Shown here piece by piece: positions 34,692 to 43,584 of a stretch of DNA of 64,000 nt. The notes under the pieces are model-generated. The model did not search any database, was not told the origin of the DNA, and saw only the letters and a list, made by a program, of their open reading frames with translations. Both the position numbers and the translations under genes were made by a program. The stretch covers positions 124,001 to 188,000 of the forward strand of contig NZ_QYUO01000003.1 of assembly GCF_003591035.1 (NCBI RefSeq), in the 5' to 3' direction. Source of the stretch: Noviherbaspirillum saxi. GTDB lineage: Bacteria; Pseudomonadota; Gammaproteobacteria; Burkholderiales; Burkholderiaceae_D. Position 1 is the first letter of the stretch, and each line of letters begins with the position of its first letter.

Positions 34692-35858
34692 TCATTTGGT
34701 CAGGAAACTGCGGCCGATCAGCTGGCGATGCACCTGGTTGGTGCCCTCCCAGATCTGCGTAATCTTGGCGTCACGCATCAGGCGCTCGACGCGGAAATCC
34801 TGGCAATAGCCATAGCCGCCGAAGAGCTGCACCACGTCGGTAGTGATGCGCATGGCAATGTCGGAGGCGCGCATCTTCAGCATCGATGCGTCAATGCTGA
34901 AGTCCGTGCCTCCGCTGTCCACAAGCTTGGCAAGTCGCCATAGCCAGGATTCACACATTGCGAGGTCAGTCGCCATGTCGGCCAGCATGAACTGTATGCC
35001 CTGAAATTCGATGATCTTGCGGCCCGACTGCTTGCGCTCGTTGATGTAGGCGACGCCGTCCTCGAAGGCAGCGCGCGCTATTCCCAAGGCATGTGCGGCC
35101 ACGCTGGGGCGCGACTTGTTGAGCGACGAGAACAGGATATTCAGCCCGTCTCCCGGGTTGCACAGCAGGTTGGTCCGTGGGACGCGGCAACCGTCAAAGG
35201 AAATCGTCGCGGTGCTGGACGCACGGTGCCCCATCTTTTGCTCGGTGCGCACCACGGACAGGCCGGGCGTATCCTGCTCCAGAATTACGACCGAAATGGC
35301 TTTCTTGGGATCGTCAATCTCGCTCCATTTGCCGAAGAGTACATAGACATCGGCCACGTCGCCATTGGTAATGAAGGTCTTTCCGCCATCGATGACGATA
35401 TGGTCTCCGTCCGGCGTAAATCGCGTGCGCATGCCCGTCGCATCCGATCCGGCATCCGGTTCCGTGATCGCCAGGGCGGCAAGGCCGCCTTCCGCGATAC
35501 GAGGCAGCAGGCGCTGCTTCTGCTCTTCGGAGCCGAAGTCGATCAGCGGCTTGATGGCATGGAAGTTTGTTGCCCAGATGATGCCTGTCGAGGCGCACGC
35601 CTTGGTGATCTCGCGCACGCACTCCAGGTAGGCTGTGTACGAGAGCTTCGCACCACCGTACTCCTCCGGAATGAACATCGCGTTCAGGCCGAGGTTGTTG
35701 ATGGCATTGACGTTTTCCCAGGGGAACTCTCCGGTCTTGTCGTAATGCTCTGCGCGTACCATCAGCTCGGTGCGCGCCAGCGTGCGCACGCTATCCAGCA
35801 GCTGCTTTTCGTCGTCCGAAAGTTCGATGCTCGCATCGAGCCGTTCAAAAATGTTCAC
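34692..35858 (-). CDS. acyl-CoA dehydrogenase with complete active site
   Basis: A 388-residue homotetramer-type acyl-CoA dehydrogenase. ITEPDAGSDATGMRTRF is the flavin loop, FITNGDVADVYVLFGK the next strand, and the C-terminal IWEGTNQVHRQLIG holds the catalytic glutamate that the region 1 enzymes lack. The start is GTG 35858 behind AAGGACT. In the proposed alicyclic pathway it would desaturate cyclohexanecarboxyl-CoA (AliB role) or the ring-opened dicarboxylyl-CoA. Electrons would pass to an ETF, such as the one at 19-21 kb. Confidence 0.9.
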   Translation of the reverse strand: MNIFERLDASIELSDDEKQLLDSVRTLARTELMVRAEHYDKTGEFPWENVNAINNLGLNAMFIPEEYGGAKLSYTAYLECVREITKACASTGIIWATNFHAIKPLIDFGSEEQKQRLLPRIAEGGLAALAITEPDAGSDATGMRTRFTPDGDHIVIDGGKTFITNGDVADVYVLFGKWSEIDDPKKAISVVILEQDTPGLSVVRTEQKMGHRASSTATISFDGCRVPRTNLLCNPGDGLNILFSSLNKSRPSVAAHALGIARAAFEDGVAYINERKQSGRKIIEFQGIQFMLADMATDLAMCESWLWRLAKLVDSGGTDFSIDASMLKMRASDIAMRITTDVVQLFGGYGYCQDFRVERLMRDAKITQIWEGTNQVHRQLIGRSFLTK

Positions 35859-35876
35859 GTCAGTCCTTTATGCACG

Positions 35877-36623
35877 TTAATGCGCGACGCCCTGCGCGCC
35901 GTCGATGTAGATGGTTTCGCCCGACAGGAACAGAGCATCTGTTAGGAACAGCGCCTTGACCAGTTTCGCCACATCTTCCGAGGTACCGGGTATGCGGCCC
36001 GGAATGCGCTTCTCAAGATACTCACGCAAGGGACCTGCCGACATCGCTTCCTTGTTCAGATCGGTGGTGATGTAACCCGGCGCAACATCGATCACGCGGA
36101 TACCCTTGCCGGCCCACTCCACTGCCAGGCAGCGGGTGATGGCACCGACCGCCGCCTTCGACGCGCAGTAAGCAAGGTTGCGCTTTACACCCAGCTTGTC
36201 GAAGAAAGACCCGATGTTGATGATCAATCCGCCACCCGACGCCACCAGGTGCGGATAGATGTGCTGGCAGCTCATGAATACCGAAGTGGTGTTGGTGGCA
36301 AATACCGTCTCGTAGTCCTCGCGCGAGAAGCTGGTGCTCGGGCCTTCGAGATGGACGCCGGCATTGTTCACCAGCCCGACGATCGGCCCGCCCAGTTTTG
36401 CCGCTTCCGCAAAGGCGTCGCGCAGACTGTCGCCGCTCGTGACATCGCAGGTAAAGCCGTGGCAGCGCGCAAGTGCTTCTGCACTCGCTCCCTGGACGGC
36501 CGGCAGTTCGCCGCGGCGTGACAGGCACGCGACGGTATGGCCAAGTTCAGCCAGCGCAATGGCGATGGCGGCGCCGATCCCGCGGCTCCCGCCGGTAACG
36601 ATAATGGTTCCTTTTTCAGCCAT
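35877..36623 (-). CDS. short-chain dehydrogenase/reductase
   Basis: A 248-residue SDR. VTGGSRGIGAAIAIALAELG is the cofactor motif, NNAGVHLEG the core strand, NIGSFFDKLG holds the catalytic Ser and YCASKAAVG the YxxxK. CLSRRGEL after beta-2 suggests NADP preference. In an alicyclic acid pathway it would oxidise 2-hydroxycyclohexanecarboxyl-CoA to the 2-oxo ester, the BadH role; overall sequence is not close to BadH by eye, so this is by position. It lies 18 bases upstream of the dehydrogenase gene and 2 bases after the hydratase gene. Confidence 0.87.
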   Translation of the reverse strand: MAEKGTIIVTGGSRGIGAAIAIALAELGHTVACLSRRGELPAVQGASAEALARCHGFTCDVTSGDSLRDAFAEAAKLGGPIVGLVNNAGVHLEGPSTSFSREDYETVFATNTTSVFMSCQHIYPHLVASGGGLIINIGSFFDKLGVKRNLAYCASKAAVGAITRCLAVEWAGKGIRVIDVAPGYITTDLNKEAMSAGPLREYLEKRIPGRIPGTSEDVAKLVKALFLTDALFLSGETIYIDGAQGVAH

Positions 36624-36625
36624 GG

Positions 36626-37393
36626 TCAGCAGTCCTTGAATTGGGGCTTGCGCTTCTCGAGAAAGGCAGCCATGCCTTCACTGGCATCTTTCGTCTGGTA
36701 GGCAAGCGTGGATAGATCGGCCTCGACCTTGAGGCCTTCGGTCAGAGAGGTTTGCAGCGCGCGTTGTACTGCCCCGCGTGCCAGGCGCAGCGCCACCATG
36801 CCGTGGCCGCTGAATTCGCGGGCAAAGGCCATGCCGGCTTCAATCGCATCACCTTCCACCAGCCGGTTCACGAGGCCAATGCGCACCGCCTCGTCCGCGG
36901 CGACGGTACGGCCAGTCATGATCATTTCCAGCGCCCGGGCTTCGCCGACGATCCGGGGCAATCGTTGGGTGCCGCCATATCCCGGTATCAGGCCGAGCTT
37001 GATTTCCGGCAGGCCAACCTTAGCATTGGGCATCGCAAGGCGGAACGTGCAGGCCAGTGCCAGTTCCAGGCCCCCGCCAAAGGCATAGCCGTTGAGGATG
37101 GCTATCGATGGCATGGGCAAAGTGTCGAGCCGCGCGAATACCTGCTGGCCAAACTCTGCGCCGCGCTTATGCGCCTCCAGGTCACGGTCGGTCAGCTCGG
37201 CGATATCCGCTCCGGCACAAAACGCCTTCGGTCCGGCACCGGTAACAAGGAGTGCGCGTGCTGTCGACTTTTCCACTTCATCGAAGCAGCGATCGATATC
37301 GCCAATCAGCGAGAAGCTCAGCGCATTGAGCGCCTCCTGACGGTCGATGGTGATGATCGCAAATTCGTCGCGATACGATAATGTTATTGGCAT
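36626..37393 (-). CDS. enoyl-CoA hydratase
   Basis: A 255-residue crotonase-fold hydratase. The oxyanion-hole motifs AFCAGADIAEL and GYAFGGGLELALACTFRLA are present, and the two catalytic glutamates are in the GLELALAC and LPEIKLGLIPGYGGTQRLPR stretches. The pattern resembles BadK (cyclohex-1-ene-1-carboxyl-CoA hydratase), but also generic enoyl-CoA hydratases. Start ATG 37393 is 2 bases after the ligase stop. It would hydrate the ring double bond or a linear enoyl-CoA. Confidence 0.9.
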   Translation of the reverse strand: MPITLSYRDEFAIITIDRQEALNALSFSLIGDIDRCFDEVEKSTARALLVTGAGPKAFCAGADIAELTDRDLEAHKRGAEFGQQVFARLDTLPMPSIAILNGYAFGGGLELALACTFRLAMPNAKVGLPEIKLGLIPGYGGTQRLPRIVGEARALEMIMTGRTVAADEAVRIGLVNRLVEGDAIEAGMAFAREFSGHGMVALRLARGAVQRALQTSLTEGLKVEADLSTLAYQTKDASEGMAAFLEKRKPQFKDC

Positions 37394-37395
37394 GG

Positions 37396-39090
37396 CTAGT
37401 TCGCCTTCTCGGGTGTCTTGTTGTCATCGCCGGTCCAACGCACCGGCATCGGATTCAGTCGGCCCTGTTTGACCCATTCCACCAGCTCGCGCTTCAGGAT
37501 CTTTCCACTGGCAGTCTGAGGAAATTCATCGAGCGCAAGGTAGTATTCCGGCATGTCGAACTTCGACAGTCCGGCGTCGCGCAAGTGCTTCAGGATTTCA
37601 TCGCCGGTGGGCGGTACCGCGCCTTCGGTGCAAGTTACCGACAGGCAGACTTTTTCGCCAAGCCGGTCGTCTGCCACCGGGAAGGCGGCCGCCTTGAGTA
37701 CCGCCGGATGCGTGATCGCGAGGTCTTCTATGGTTGACGGATGGATGTTGTGGCCGCCGCGGATGATCAGGTCCTTTTTCCGCCCCATGATGATCAGGCA
37801 GCCGTTGTCATCGAACATGCCAAGGTCACCGCTCAAGAACCAGCCATGCGCGTTGAATGATTTCTCCGTCGCCGACTGGTTGTTGAAGTAGCCCAGCATC
37901 AGGCTGCCGCCGCGGCCGCCGATCTCGCCGATTTCTCCTGGTTTGACCCCGATGTCGGGGTTGTCCTGGTTCCAGAGCGTGACTTCATAGGCAGCACAGG
38001 CCCGCCCGCAGGTACCGACGATGGTGTCGGCGTTGTCGCTGGGCAGCGTGTACTGGTGTGAGCCGTTTTCGGTCATGCCGTAGACGTTCTGCGGCAGGAT
38101 GCCCCGGTTGAGGAAGCCTTGGGCGATCTCGCGCGGAATGGCGGCGCCGGCCATGTAAAACACCTTGACCTTGCCGAGCTTCTCGAGACCACGGCGCCTG
38201 GCTTCGGCCAGGATGTCCATCGCGTGCGTCGGCACGCCCATGACGTAGGTCGCACCGGTTTCAAGAATCCAGTCGATGGGTTTCATTCCATCCGGCAGAT
38301 CATTGACTACCAGTTCCAGGCCGGCCACCAGCATCTGTTCGATGGATACCGTCGCGATGTGGTGGCTGACCGGGCTCAGGCTGAGAAGAATCGTGCTGGC
38401 GTCGTGCCCCCAGTCTTTCACCATGGCCCGGCCGTTGGCCAGCAGCGTGTTATCGCTATGCATGACGGCCTTGGGCAGGCCGGTGGTACCAGAGGTGAAG
38501 GCCAGGTAAACCACCTTGTCGGGATTCGTGTCGGGATCGGACACCGGGCGCGCGCCGCTGGCACGCGGAAATCCGTCGGAGCTTGTGCGTGAAGGTTCCA
38601 GCCAATAAGTACGGCGCAGGCTCTTCACCGCGCCGATCTCGTCGGTCGCACCTTCCCGTTTTGCATCGGCCCCGTAGCCTTTTTGCCCAAAGAATGCCTC
38701 GCAATCGATGCGTTCGATCAGGCGCACGATCTCGGCCACCGTGTAGTTCTGGTGCAGCGACGGGTTGCAGATGTAGCCGTTGCGCGAGCAGGCAAGGAAG
38801 ATGATGACCGATTCCACCCGGCTGGGCAGCCATACCGATACGCGCGAGCCCTTGCGCAAGCCGGCCGCGGCGAGATCGGCGGCAACTGCATCCGTCCATT
38901 CCAGGAGCTGTGCCCACGTCAGGCGGCGAGCGCTGTCACGCAGCGCACAGGCATCAGGGCGTGCTTGCGCATGCGACTGCAACAGCATGTACAGCGTCTT
39001 GTCCTGCCAGACGCCGGCTGCATAGTAAGCGCGGGCCTGCTGCGGATCGTGGAGGGTAAGGACCGTGTTCATGGCACCGCTCTCGCTCAT
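37396..39090 (-). CDS. acyl-CoA synthetase (AMP-forming) of the catabolic operon
   Basis: A 564-residue AMP-forming ligase. FTSGTTGLPKAVM is at residues 198-210, VYGMTENGSHQY is the fourth motif, FLSGDLGMFDDNGCLIIMGR and KKDLIIRGGHNIHPSTIEDL lie in the C-terminal hinge, and QTASGKILKR carries the catalytic lysine. The start ATG overlaps the BadI-like stop by ATGA (39087-39090), so both are co-translated. It would activate the incoming acid, the AliA role if the substrate is cyclohexanecarboxylate. Ring specificity cannot be proven from sequence. Confidence 0.89.
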   Translation of the reverse strand: MSESGAMNTVLTLHDPQQARAYYAAGVWQDKTLYMLLQSHAQARPDACALRDSARRLTWAQLLEWTDAVAADLAAAGLRKGSRVSVWLPSRVESVIIFLACSRNGYICNPSLHQNYTVAEIVRLIERIDCEAFFGQKGYGADAKREGATDEIGAVKSLRRTYWLEPSRTSSDGFPRASGARPVSDPDTNPDKVVYLAFTSGTTGLPKAVMHSDNTLLANGRAMVKDWGHDASTILLSLSPVSHHIATVSIEQMLVAGLELVVNDLPDGMKPIDWILETGATYVMGVPTHAMDILAEARRRGLEKLGKVKVFYMAGAAIPREIAQGFLNRGILPQNVYGMTENGSHQYTLPSDNADTIVGTCGRACAAYEVTLWNQDNPDIGVKPGEIGEIGGRGGSLMLGYFNNQSATEKSFNAHGWFLSGDLGMFDDNGCLIIMGRKKDLIIRGGHNIHPSTIEDLAITHPAVLKAAAFPVADDRLGEKVCLSVTCTEGAVPPTGDEILKHLRDAGLSKFDMPEYYLALDEFPQTASGKILKRELVEWVKQGRLNPMPVRWTGDDNKTPEKAN

Positions 39091-39872
39091 TGGCCGAACT
39101 TGGAGGTGTCGGGGGCGCGCTTCTCGCTGAAGGACTTTGACAGTTCCTTCGCCTCATCGGTGTCCAGATTCAGGCGCAGCAGCAAGTCATGCGTCACGCG
39201 CGACAAACCGCCCACACCGCCATGGCGTGCGCCGAAGGCCGCCTTGATCGACGCCAGTGCGAAGGCGCCGCGGTCGGCGATCTCGAGCGCCATCTCGCGC
39301 GTGGCCGCGGCCAGCTGGTCGTCGGGTACGACCTTGTTGATGAGCCCCATCTCCAATGCTTCCTTGGCACTGATTTTCGGATTGCGGAACCAGATTTCCT
39401 TAGCCTTCTTCTTTCCAACCAGGTCTTCCAGGTACCAGGTGCCAAAACCCGCGTCAAAACTTCCCATCATCGGTCCCACCTGGCGGAACACCGCGCTTTC
39501 CTTGGCAATCGTGATGTCGCACATCACCTGCAGCACGTTACCACCGCCGACAGCGAATCCGTTCACTGCGGCGATAACCGGTTTTTGCAGGCGATCAATG
39601 GCCTCGTACATGTCGAGCACAGGCAGCACGCCAGGGTAGAGGTGGGTGTCGGGCATGCCGGTTTTCTCGCCACCGATGCAGAAAAAACGATCGCCGGCGC
39701 CGGTGATGACAATGACGCGGGTACGAGTCTCACGGCGGATGTCGTTAATGCAGTCGCGGATTTCGTGGCACATCGTTTCGTTGAACATGTTGCCGTTGTC
39801 GGGGCGGTTCAGCGTAATGGCGCCGATAGGGCCGCCTTCGGTATAGAGGATGGTCTCGAACTGGCGTGTCAT
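39087..39872 (-). CDS. badI: BadI/MenB-type hydrolase (2-ketocyclohexanecarboxyl-CoA hydrolase-like)
   Basis: A 261-residue crotonase-fold protein starting at ATG 39872 behind AGGAGA, the same size as BadI. The oxyanion region is GFAVGGGNVLQVMCDITIA (residues 105-123), followed by QVGPMMGSFDAGFGT (131-145) with Asp140, KKKAKEIWF, DTDEAKEL and a C-terminal SEKRAPDTSKF. This GSFD/EKR.PD pattern separates BadI and MenB from ordinary hydratases. BadI opens the ring of 2-oxocyclohexanecarboxyl-CoA to pimelyl-CoA; MenB closes a naphthoate ring. No menaquinone genes are near and the operon is catabolic, so ring opening is favoured. Confidence 0.78.
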   Translation of the reverse strand: MTRQFETILYTEGGPIGAITLNRPDNGNMFNETMCHEIRDCINDIRRETRTRVIVITGAGDRFFCIGGEKTGMPDTHLYPGVLPVLDMYEAIDRLQKPVIAAVNGFAVGGGNVLQVMCDITIAKESAVFRQVGPMMGSFDAGFGTWYLEDLVGKKKAKEIWFRNPKISAKEALEMGLINKVVPDDQLAAATREMALEIADRGAFALASIKAAFGARHGGVGGLSRVTHDLLLRLNLDTDEAKELSKSFSEKRAPDTSKFGQ

Positions 39873-39916
39873 GGTGTCGTTCTCCTGGGGTGTATGTGTG
39901 GTGTGCGTTTTGCCGC

Positions 39917-41149
39917 TCAAAGCAGTCCTGCGTTGTCCAGCTTCTGAATCATGTCGTCGTCCCAGCCCAGCCATGAAGTGAAGGCTTGGCGGGTGTCTTC
40001 GCCGAGGCGGGGCGGATCCTTGCGGTAGGTGTTGAAATTGCCATCGAATCGGATACCGAGACCGACCTGAGGTACGGCGACACCGTTGCGGCGTATCGCG
40101 TAGAACAGGCCACGTTCGGTCAGTGTAGGATCGGTAACCACCTGGTCAAGACGATTGATCGGTCCCGACGGGATGCGCGCGTTGGCGAAGAGGTCGAGCC
40201 AGTGTGCACGCGGCTTCGTGAGCAGCATGGTCTGAATCTCGCGCACGATCTCCGTGCGGCAGGTGCGGCGGCCGGCATTGTCGGCAAAACGCTGCTCCTT
40301 GGCCATGTCCGTACGGCCGATTGCTTCGCAGAAACGATTCCAGATTGCATCGTTTCCGAGGCCGAGCGTAATCGGATGATCTGCCGTGTGAAAGGTCTGA
40401 TAGATGGCGATTACGCTGTCGGTACCGCCGCTGCGTCGCGGCAGGTCACCCGAACCGAGATAGGGAATGATCCTCGGCGTCATGAATCGGGTCATGCTCT
40501 CGACCATCGCGATATCGATCTCATGGCCTTGTCCGGTACGATTCCGGTCGATCAGGGCGGCCAGCGCTGCCATTGCCGCGTCGGTGCCCGATAGCAGGTC
40601 GGCCGCCGGTGTACCCACCTTTTGCGGATTGCGCTCAGGGGACTCCCCCGTCAGGTCCATCACCCCGCTGTAACCTTCGGCAATCAGGTCATAGCAAGGC
40701 TGGTCGCTTTTCGCTCCGGCAAGACCGAAACCGGTGATCGACACATGTACCAGGCGTGGATTGATCTCTTTCAGGCGCGCGTAGTCGATGCCGAGCTTCT
40801 TCTGGCTTCGTCCAACCTGGTTGATGAGGATGACGTCGGCAACTTTCACCAGTGCATGGAGCGCATCGAGTCCAGCCGATTGTGCATAGTCGAGGGTCAC
40901 GCTATGCTTGTTGCGGTTTACGCTCAGGAACCACAGGGATTCACCGTCAAGGAAGGGTGGTCCCCACGCACGCGCGTCGTCACCCCGTCCCGGGCGCTCG
41001 ATCTTCAGCACTTCCGCACCGAAGTCAGCCAGCAGCAGCGATGCATAGGGTCCAGCGATAGAGGTAGTAAGGTCGAGGACGCGGATGCCTTCGAGCAGGC
41101 TCAGCGGCGTGGAGTTCGGGGCTGGTGATAATTGTTCTGCAGGTAACAT
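39917..41149 (-). CDS. CaiB/BaiF family CoA-transferase, first gene of the catabolic operon
   Basis: A 410-residue class III CoA-transferase. LLEGIRVLDLTTSIAGPYAS, EVLKIERPGRGDDARAWGPP and Asp154 in PCYDLIAEGYSG are seen. I chose ATG 41149 because a sigma-54 promoter at 41184-41199 would start the mRNA near 41173, which excludes the longer frame beginning at 41200; the ribosome-binding site is weak. It may load CoA from a pathway product onto the incoming acid, saving ATP relative to the ligase in the same operon. Confidence 0.84.
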   Translation of the reverse strand: MLPAEQLSPAPNSTPLSLLEGIRVLDLTTSIAGPYASLLLADFGAEVLKIERPGRGDDARAWGPPFLDGESLWFLSVNRNKHSVTLDYAQSAGLDALHALVKVADVILINQVGRSQKKLGIDYARLKEINPRLVHVSITGFGLAGAKSDQPCYDLIAEGYSGVMDLTGESPERNPQKVGTPAADLLSGTDAAMAALAALIDRNRTGQGHEIDIAMVESMTRFMTPRIIPYLGSGDLPRRSGGTDSVIAIYQTFHTADHPITLGLGNDAIWNRFCEAIGRTDMAKEQRFADNAGRRTCRTEIVREIQTMLLTKPRAHWLDLFANARIPSGPINRLDQVVTDPTLTERGLFYAIRRNGVAVPQVGLGIRFDGNFNTYRKDPPRLGEDTRQAFTSWLGWDDDMIQKLDNAGLL

Positions 41150-41183
41150 GAGTTGGTGATGTCGATGGTGTTCACCTTTGCTT

Positions 41184-41199
41184 TGCAACCTCCATGCCA
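41184..41199 (-). promoter_or_regulatory. sigma-54 promoter of the catabolic operon
   Basis: On the minus strand TGGCATGGAGGTTGCA matches the -24/-12 consensus with GG and GC exactly ten bases apart. The predicted transcript start is near 41173, leaving a leader of about 24 bases to ATG 41149. A sigma-54 activator gene is divergent and adjacent. Confidence 0.75.
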
Positions 41200-41228
41200 C
41201 CGGAAATCGCCCTACCTGCCGGTGGCAT
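41194..41228. repeat. perfect 10-bp inverted repeat spanning the two sigma-54 promoters
   Basis: ATGCCACCGG (41194-41203) and CCGGTGGCAT (41219-41228) with a 15-base spacer. The arms contain the -24 elements of the two divergent promoters, so the symmetry may simply reflect mirrored promoters, or it may be a regulator site that blocks both. Confidence 0.6.
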
Positions 41229-41238
41229 GAAAACTGCC
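41223..41238 (+). promoter_or_regulatory. possible sigma-54 promoter of the activator gene
   Basis: TGGCATGAAAACTGCC on the plus strand has the -24 TGGCA and a GC ten bases after GG, but the -12 element (CTGCC) is weaker than TTGCA. It points toward the activator gene starting at 41394 and would allow autogenous control. Confidence 0.45.
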
Positions 41239-41393
41239 TCTTTTCCCATTAAAAACGCGGACTTGCGCTTCGCGGCGAGGGTGCCACCAGAGCGATTCCT
41301 TCCTGTAAAGCCACTGTCCATCCGCATAAAATGTCTTTTTGGGAGACAATCATCGCGACACACTCTGTATTCAAGGCAGACACTCTGAGAGAC

Positions 41394-43058
41394 ATGAACA
41401 CGAACCGCAACGACCCACTCGCCTTTGGCGTGCTGGTTCTGGACACCAAAGGCGAAGTGATATGTGCAACCGACCTTGCACGCGACGACGCCGTCCAGAA
41501 ACGCATCCTCGAACGCTATCGCAATGAAGATCGACGGAGGGGCATGCTTGCGCTGGAGGGTGAACCGAAGCTGATTGCGACCTTCCGTGCAGGCGACGAC
41601 GCCACCATGTTCTTCATCCAGAACGCAGCCAGCAAATCCACCTTGTTCGATTTCGTCGCCAATGTCGACTTCGCGCACGCAGTCTTCGACTACTTTCTCA
41701 ACAACCCCTACGAGTCGGTGGTGGTGGTCGATGACCAGGCGCGCGTGCGATACATTCCGCCGGTGCATGAACGGTTTTTCGGCATCGAGCATGGCGAGGC
41801 CATCGGCAAGAAGGTGACCGATGTCATCGAGAACACCAACCTGCATGAAGTAGTGCGTACCGGTAAGGCCGAGATCGGCAAGCTGCAAGAGATGGGTGGC
41901 GTCACGCGTGTGGTGGCGCGCATCCCATTGATTGAAAACGGCAAGACCCTGGGAGCGCTGGGACGCGTGATGTTCAAGGGTCCCGAGACAGTGGTCGAAC
42001 TCAGCAAGGAAGTGGTCAAGCTGCGCTCGGAAGTCGAGTTCTACCGCAAGGAACTATCCGGCCTCAAGCGCCGCACCTTTGGCCTGGACAACATGGTGGG
42101 CAATAGCGACGCGATACGCCAACTCAAGGCCGACATCGCCAAGGTCGCACCGCTGTCGGTGCCGGTGCTGATCATCGGCGAGAGCGGCACCGGCAAGGAG
42201 TTGGCCGCGCACGCCATTCATGCGTTGAGCAAGCGCAGCGAAAATCCCATGGTCTTCGTCAATGCCGCCGCCCTGCCCGCCTCGCTGGTGGAGAGCGAGC
42301 TGTTCGGCTATGAAGGCGGTGCCTTTACCGGCGCCGAGCGCAAGGGCCGCAAGGGCAAGTTCGAACTGGCCGACCAGAGCTCGCTGTTCTTCGACGAAAT
42401 CGGCGACATGCCGGCGGAGGTGCAGGTCAAGCTGCTGCGAGTACTGCAGGATGACATCTTCGAGCGCGTCGGCGGCGACCGCCCGCGCCACTCGGACTTC
42501 CGGCTCATCAGCGCGACCAATCGCAACTTCCAGGAAATGATCGCCCACGGCGAATTCCGCCTTGACCTGTACTACCGCATCAGCGGCGTCACCATCCGGA
42601 TGCCTAGCCTGCGTGAGCGGCCGGAAGACATTCCCGAGCTCGTGCAGAGCTTCCTTGTCGCCTTTGCCGAGCGCCATCGCACACCGGTCAAAGGTGTCGA
42701 TTCACGCGTGTATAGCTATCTCAAGGAACTTTCGTGGCCGGGAAATGTGCGCCAGTTACTGCATGAGGTGGAGAAGGCGGCCATCTTCTGCGACGGTCCT
42801 GAGATTGCACTCGACAACTTCCGTCTGATGCCGCAAGAACTGGGCGAACGTCCCATCCCGGCGTCGCCCGTCGAAGCCGGCGCGCGAGCATCCGCATCCG
42901 GCAAGATCCAGGACGCGATCGAGGAAATGGAAAAATCGATGATTCGAGATGCAATGGTCAAATACAAGGGAAACAAGAAGAAGGTCGCGGAGGAACTTGG
43001 GATCTCTCGTGCCTACCTTTACAAGAAACTTTCAGAGGAAGGCCCTGCGCTTACCTGA
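41394..43058 (+). CDS. sigma-54-dependent activator with PAS domain
   Basis: A 554-residue enhancer-binding protein from ATG 41394 (GAGAGAC upstream); an in-frame ATG at 41331 has a poor ribosome-binding site. The N-terminal part (1-200) has a PAS-like sensor (FLNNPYESVVVVDDQARVRY). The AAA+ domain has Walker A GESGTGKE (262-269), the sigma-54 contact loop GAFTGA (309-314) and FFDEIGDMPAEVQ. A Fis-type helix-turn-helix ends the protein (KVAEELGISRAYLYKKL). It probably activates the catabolic operon and the Liv transporter genes when the substrate or its CoA ester is bound. Confidence 0.93.
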   Translation: MNTNRNDPLAFGVLVLDTKGEVICATDLARDDAVQKRILERYRNEDRRRGMLALEGEPKLIATFRAGDDATMFFIQNAASKSTLFDFVANVDFAHAVFDYFLNNPYESVVVVDDQARVRYIPPVHERFFGIEHGEAIGKKVTDVIENTNLHEVVRTGKAEIGKLQEMGGVTRVVARIPLIENGKTLGALGRVMFKGPETVVELSKEVVKLRSEVEFYRKELSGLKRRTFGLDNMVGNSDAIRQLKADIAKVAPLSVPVLIIGESGTGKELAAHAIHALSKRSENPMVFVNAAALPASLVESELFGYEGGAFTGAERKGRKGKFELADQSSLFFDEIGDMPAEVQVKLLRVLQDDIFERVGGDRPRHSDFRLISATNRNFQEMIAHGEFRLDLYYRISGVTIRMPSLRERPEDIPELVQSFLVAFAERHRTPVKGVDSRVYSYLKELSWPGNVRQLLHEVEKAAIFCDGPEIALDNFRLMPQELGERPIPASPVEAGARASASGKIQDAIEEMEKSMIRDAMVKYKGNKKKVAEELGISRAYLYKKLSEEGPALT

Positions 43059-43250
43059 TCTGTTCAAGCGGTGCGAGCCGCGCCACGGCACGTGTTAAAG
43101 ATCAGTAACTGGTGAAACAACTCAACAACTGACGAGACAAATCAGTTTGCGTCCGTCCCCAGTATGTCTTGCGGACTTCTTGGCTGCGCGGAGATGTTTG
43201 CCTGTGTTCTTTAACGACAACATCAGATATTATTCCAGAAATTCCATCTT

Positions 43251-43275
43251 AAAGATTCTGTTTTACAGAATCTTT
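43251..43275. promoter_or_regulatory. higBA autoregulatory operator
   Basis: AAAGATTCTG (43251-43260) and CAGAATCTTT (43266-43275) form a perfect 10-bp dyad with a 5-base centre, 25 bases upstream of higB. HigA-type antitoxins usually repress their own operon by binding such dyads. Confidence 0.65.
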
Positions 43276-43299
43276 GGCGCAGACTATACTTTTACCAAG

Positions 43300-43578
43300 A
43301 TGATTCGAACATTCGCATGCCGTGACACCGAAATGCTGTTCAACAGCTATGCGGTGAAACGCATTAAGAACATCGAGCGCGTTGCGCGTCGCAAGCTGCT
43401 GATGATCCATGCAGCGACGGTGCTGGATACATTGAAAGTCCCTCCGGGGAACCGATTGGAGCCGCTGTATGGAGATCGCAAGGGACAGTACAGCATCCGA
43501 ATCAACGACCAGTGGCGTGTTTGCTTTCGATGGGCCGCCGATGGCGTGTATGACGTGGAAATTGTGGATTACCACTAG
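43300..43578 (+). CDS. higB: HigB-type toxin (RelE superfamily)
   Basis: A 92-residue RelE-fold mRNA interferase, starting at ATG 43300; an upstream frame extension crosses the operator and is rejected. The signature is KNIERVARRKLLMIHAA, then PPGNRLEPLYGDRKGQYSIRINDQWRVCFRW, characteristic of HigB toxins that cut mRNA on the ribosome. The antitoxin gene begins 6 bases after the stop. Toxin-first order is usual for higBA. The pair lies at a junction where composition changes, consistent with a mobile or addiction module. Confidence 0.92.
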   Translation: MIRTFACRDTEMLFNSYAVKRIKNIERVARRKLLMIHAATVLDTLKVPPGNRLEPLYGDRKGQYSIRINDQWRVCFRWAADGVYDVEIVDYH

Positions 43579-43584
43579 GAGTAA

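Noticed and set aside
39087..39872. Naphthoyl synthase MenB for menaquinone synthesis
   Set aside because: No other men genes are present and the operon is a ligase, dehydrogenase, hydratase and thiolase set; catabolic ring opening fits better.
43127..43147. AACTGA-N9-TCAGTT dyad upstream of higB, resembling the TetR operators
   Set aside because: The ACTG/CAGT cores are 11 bases apart instead of 9 and it lies outside the acyl-CoA operons of region 1, so it was not counted in the regulon.
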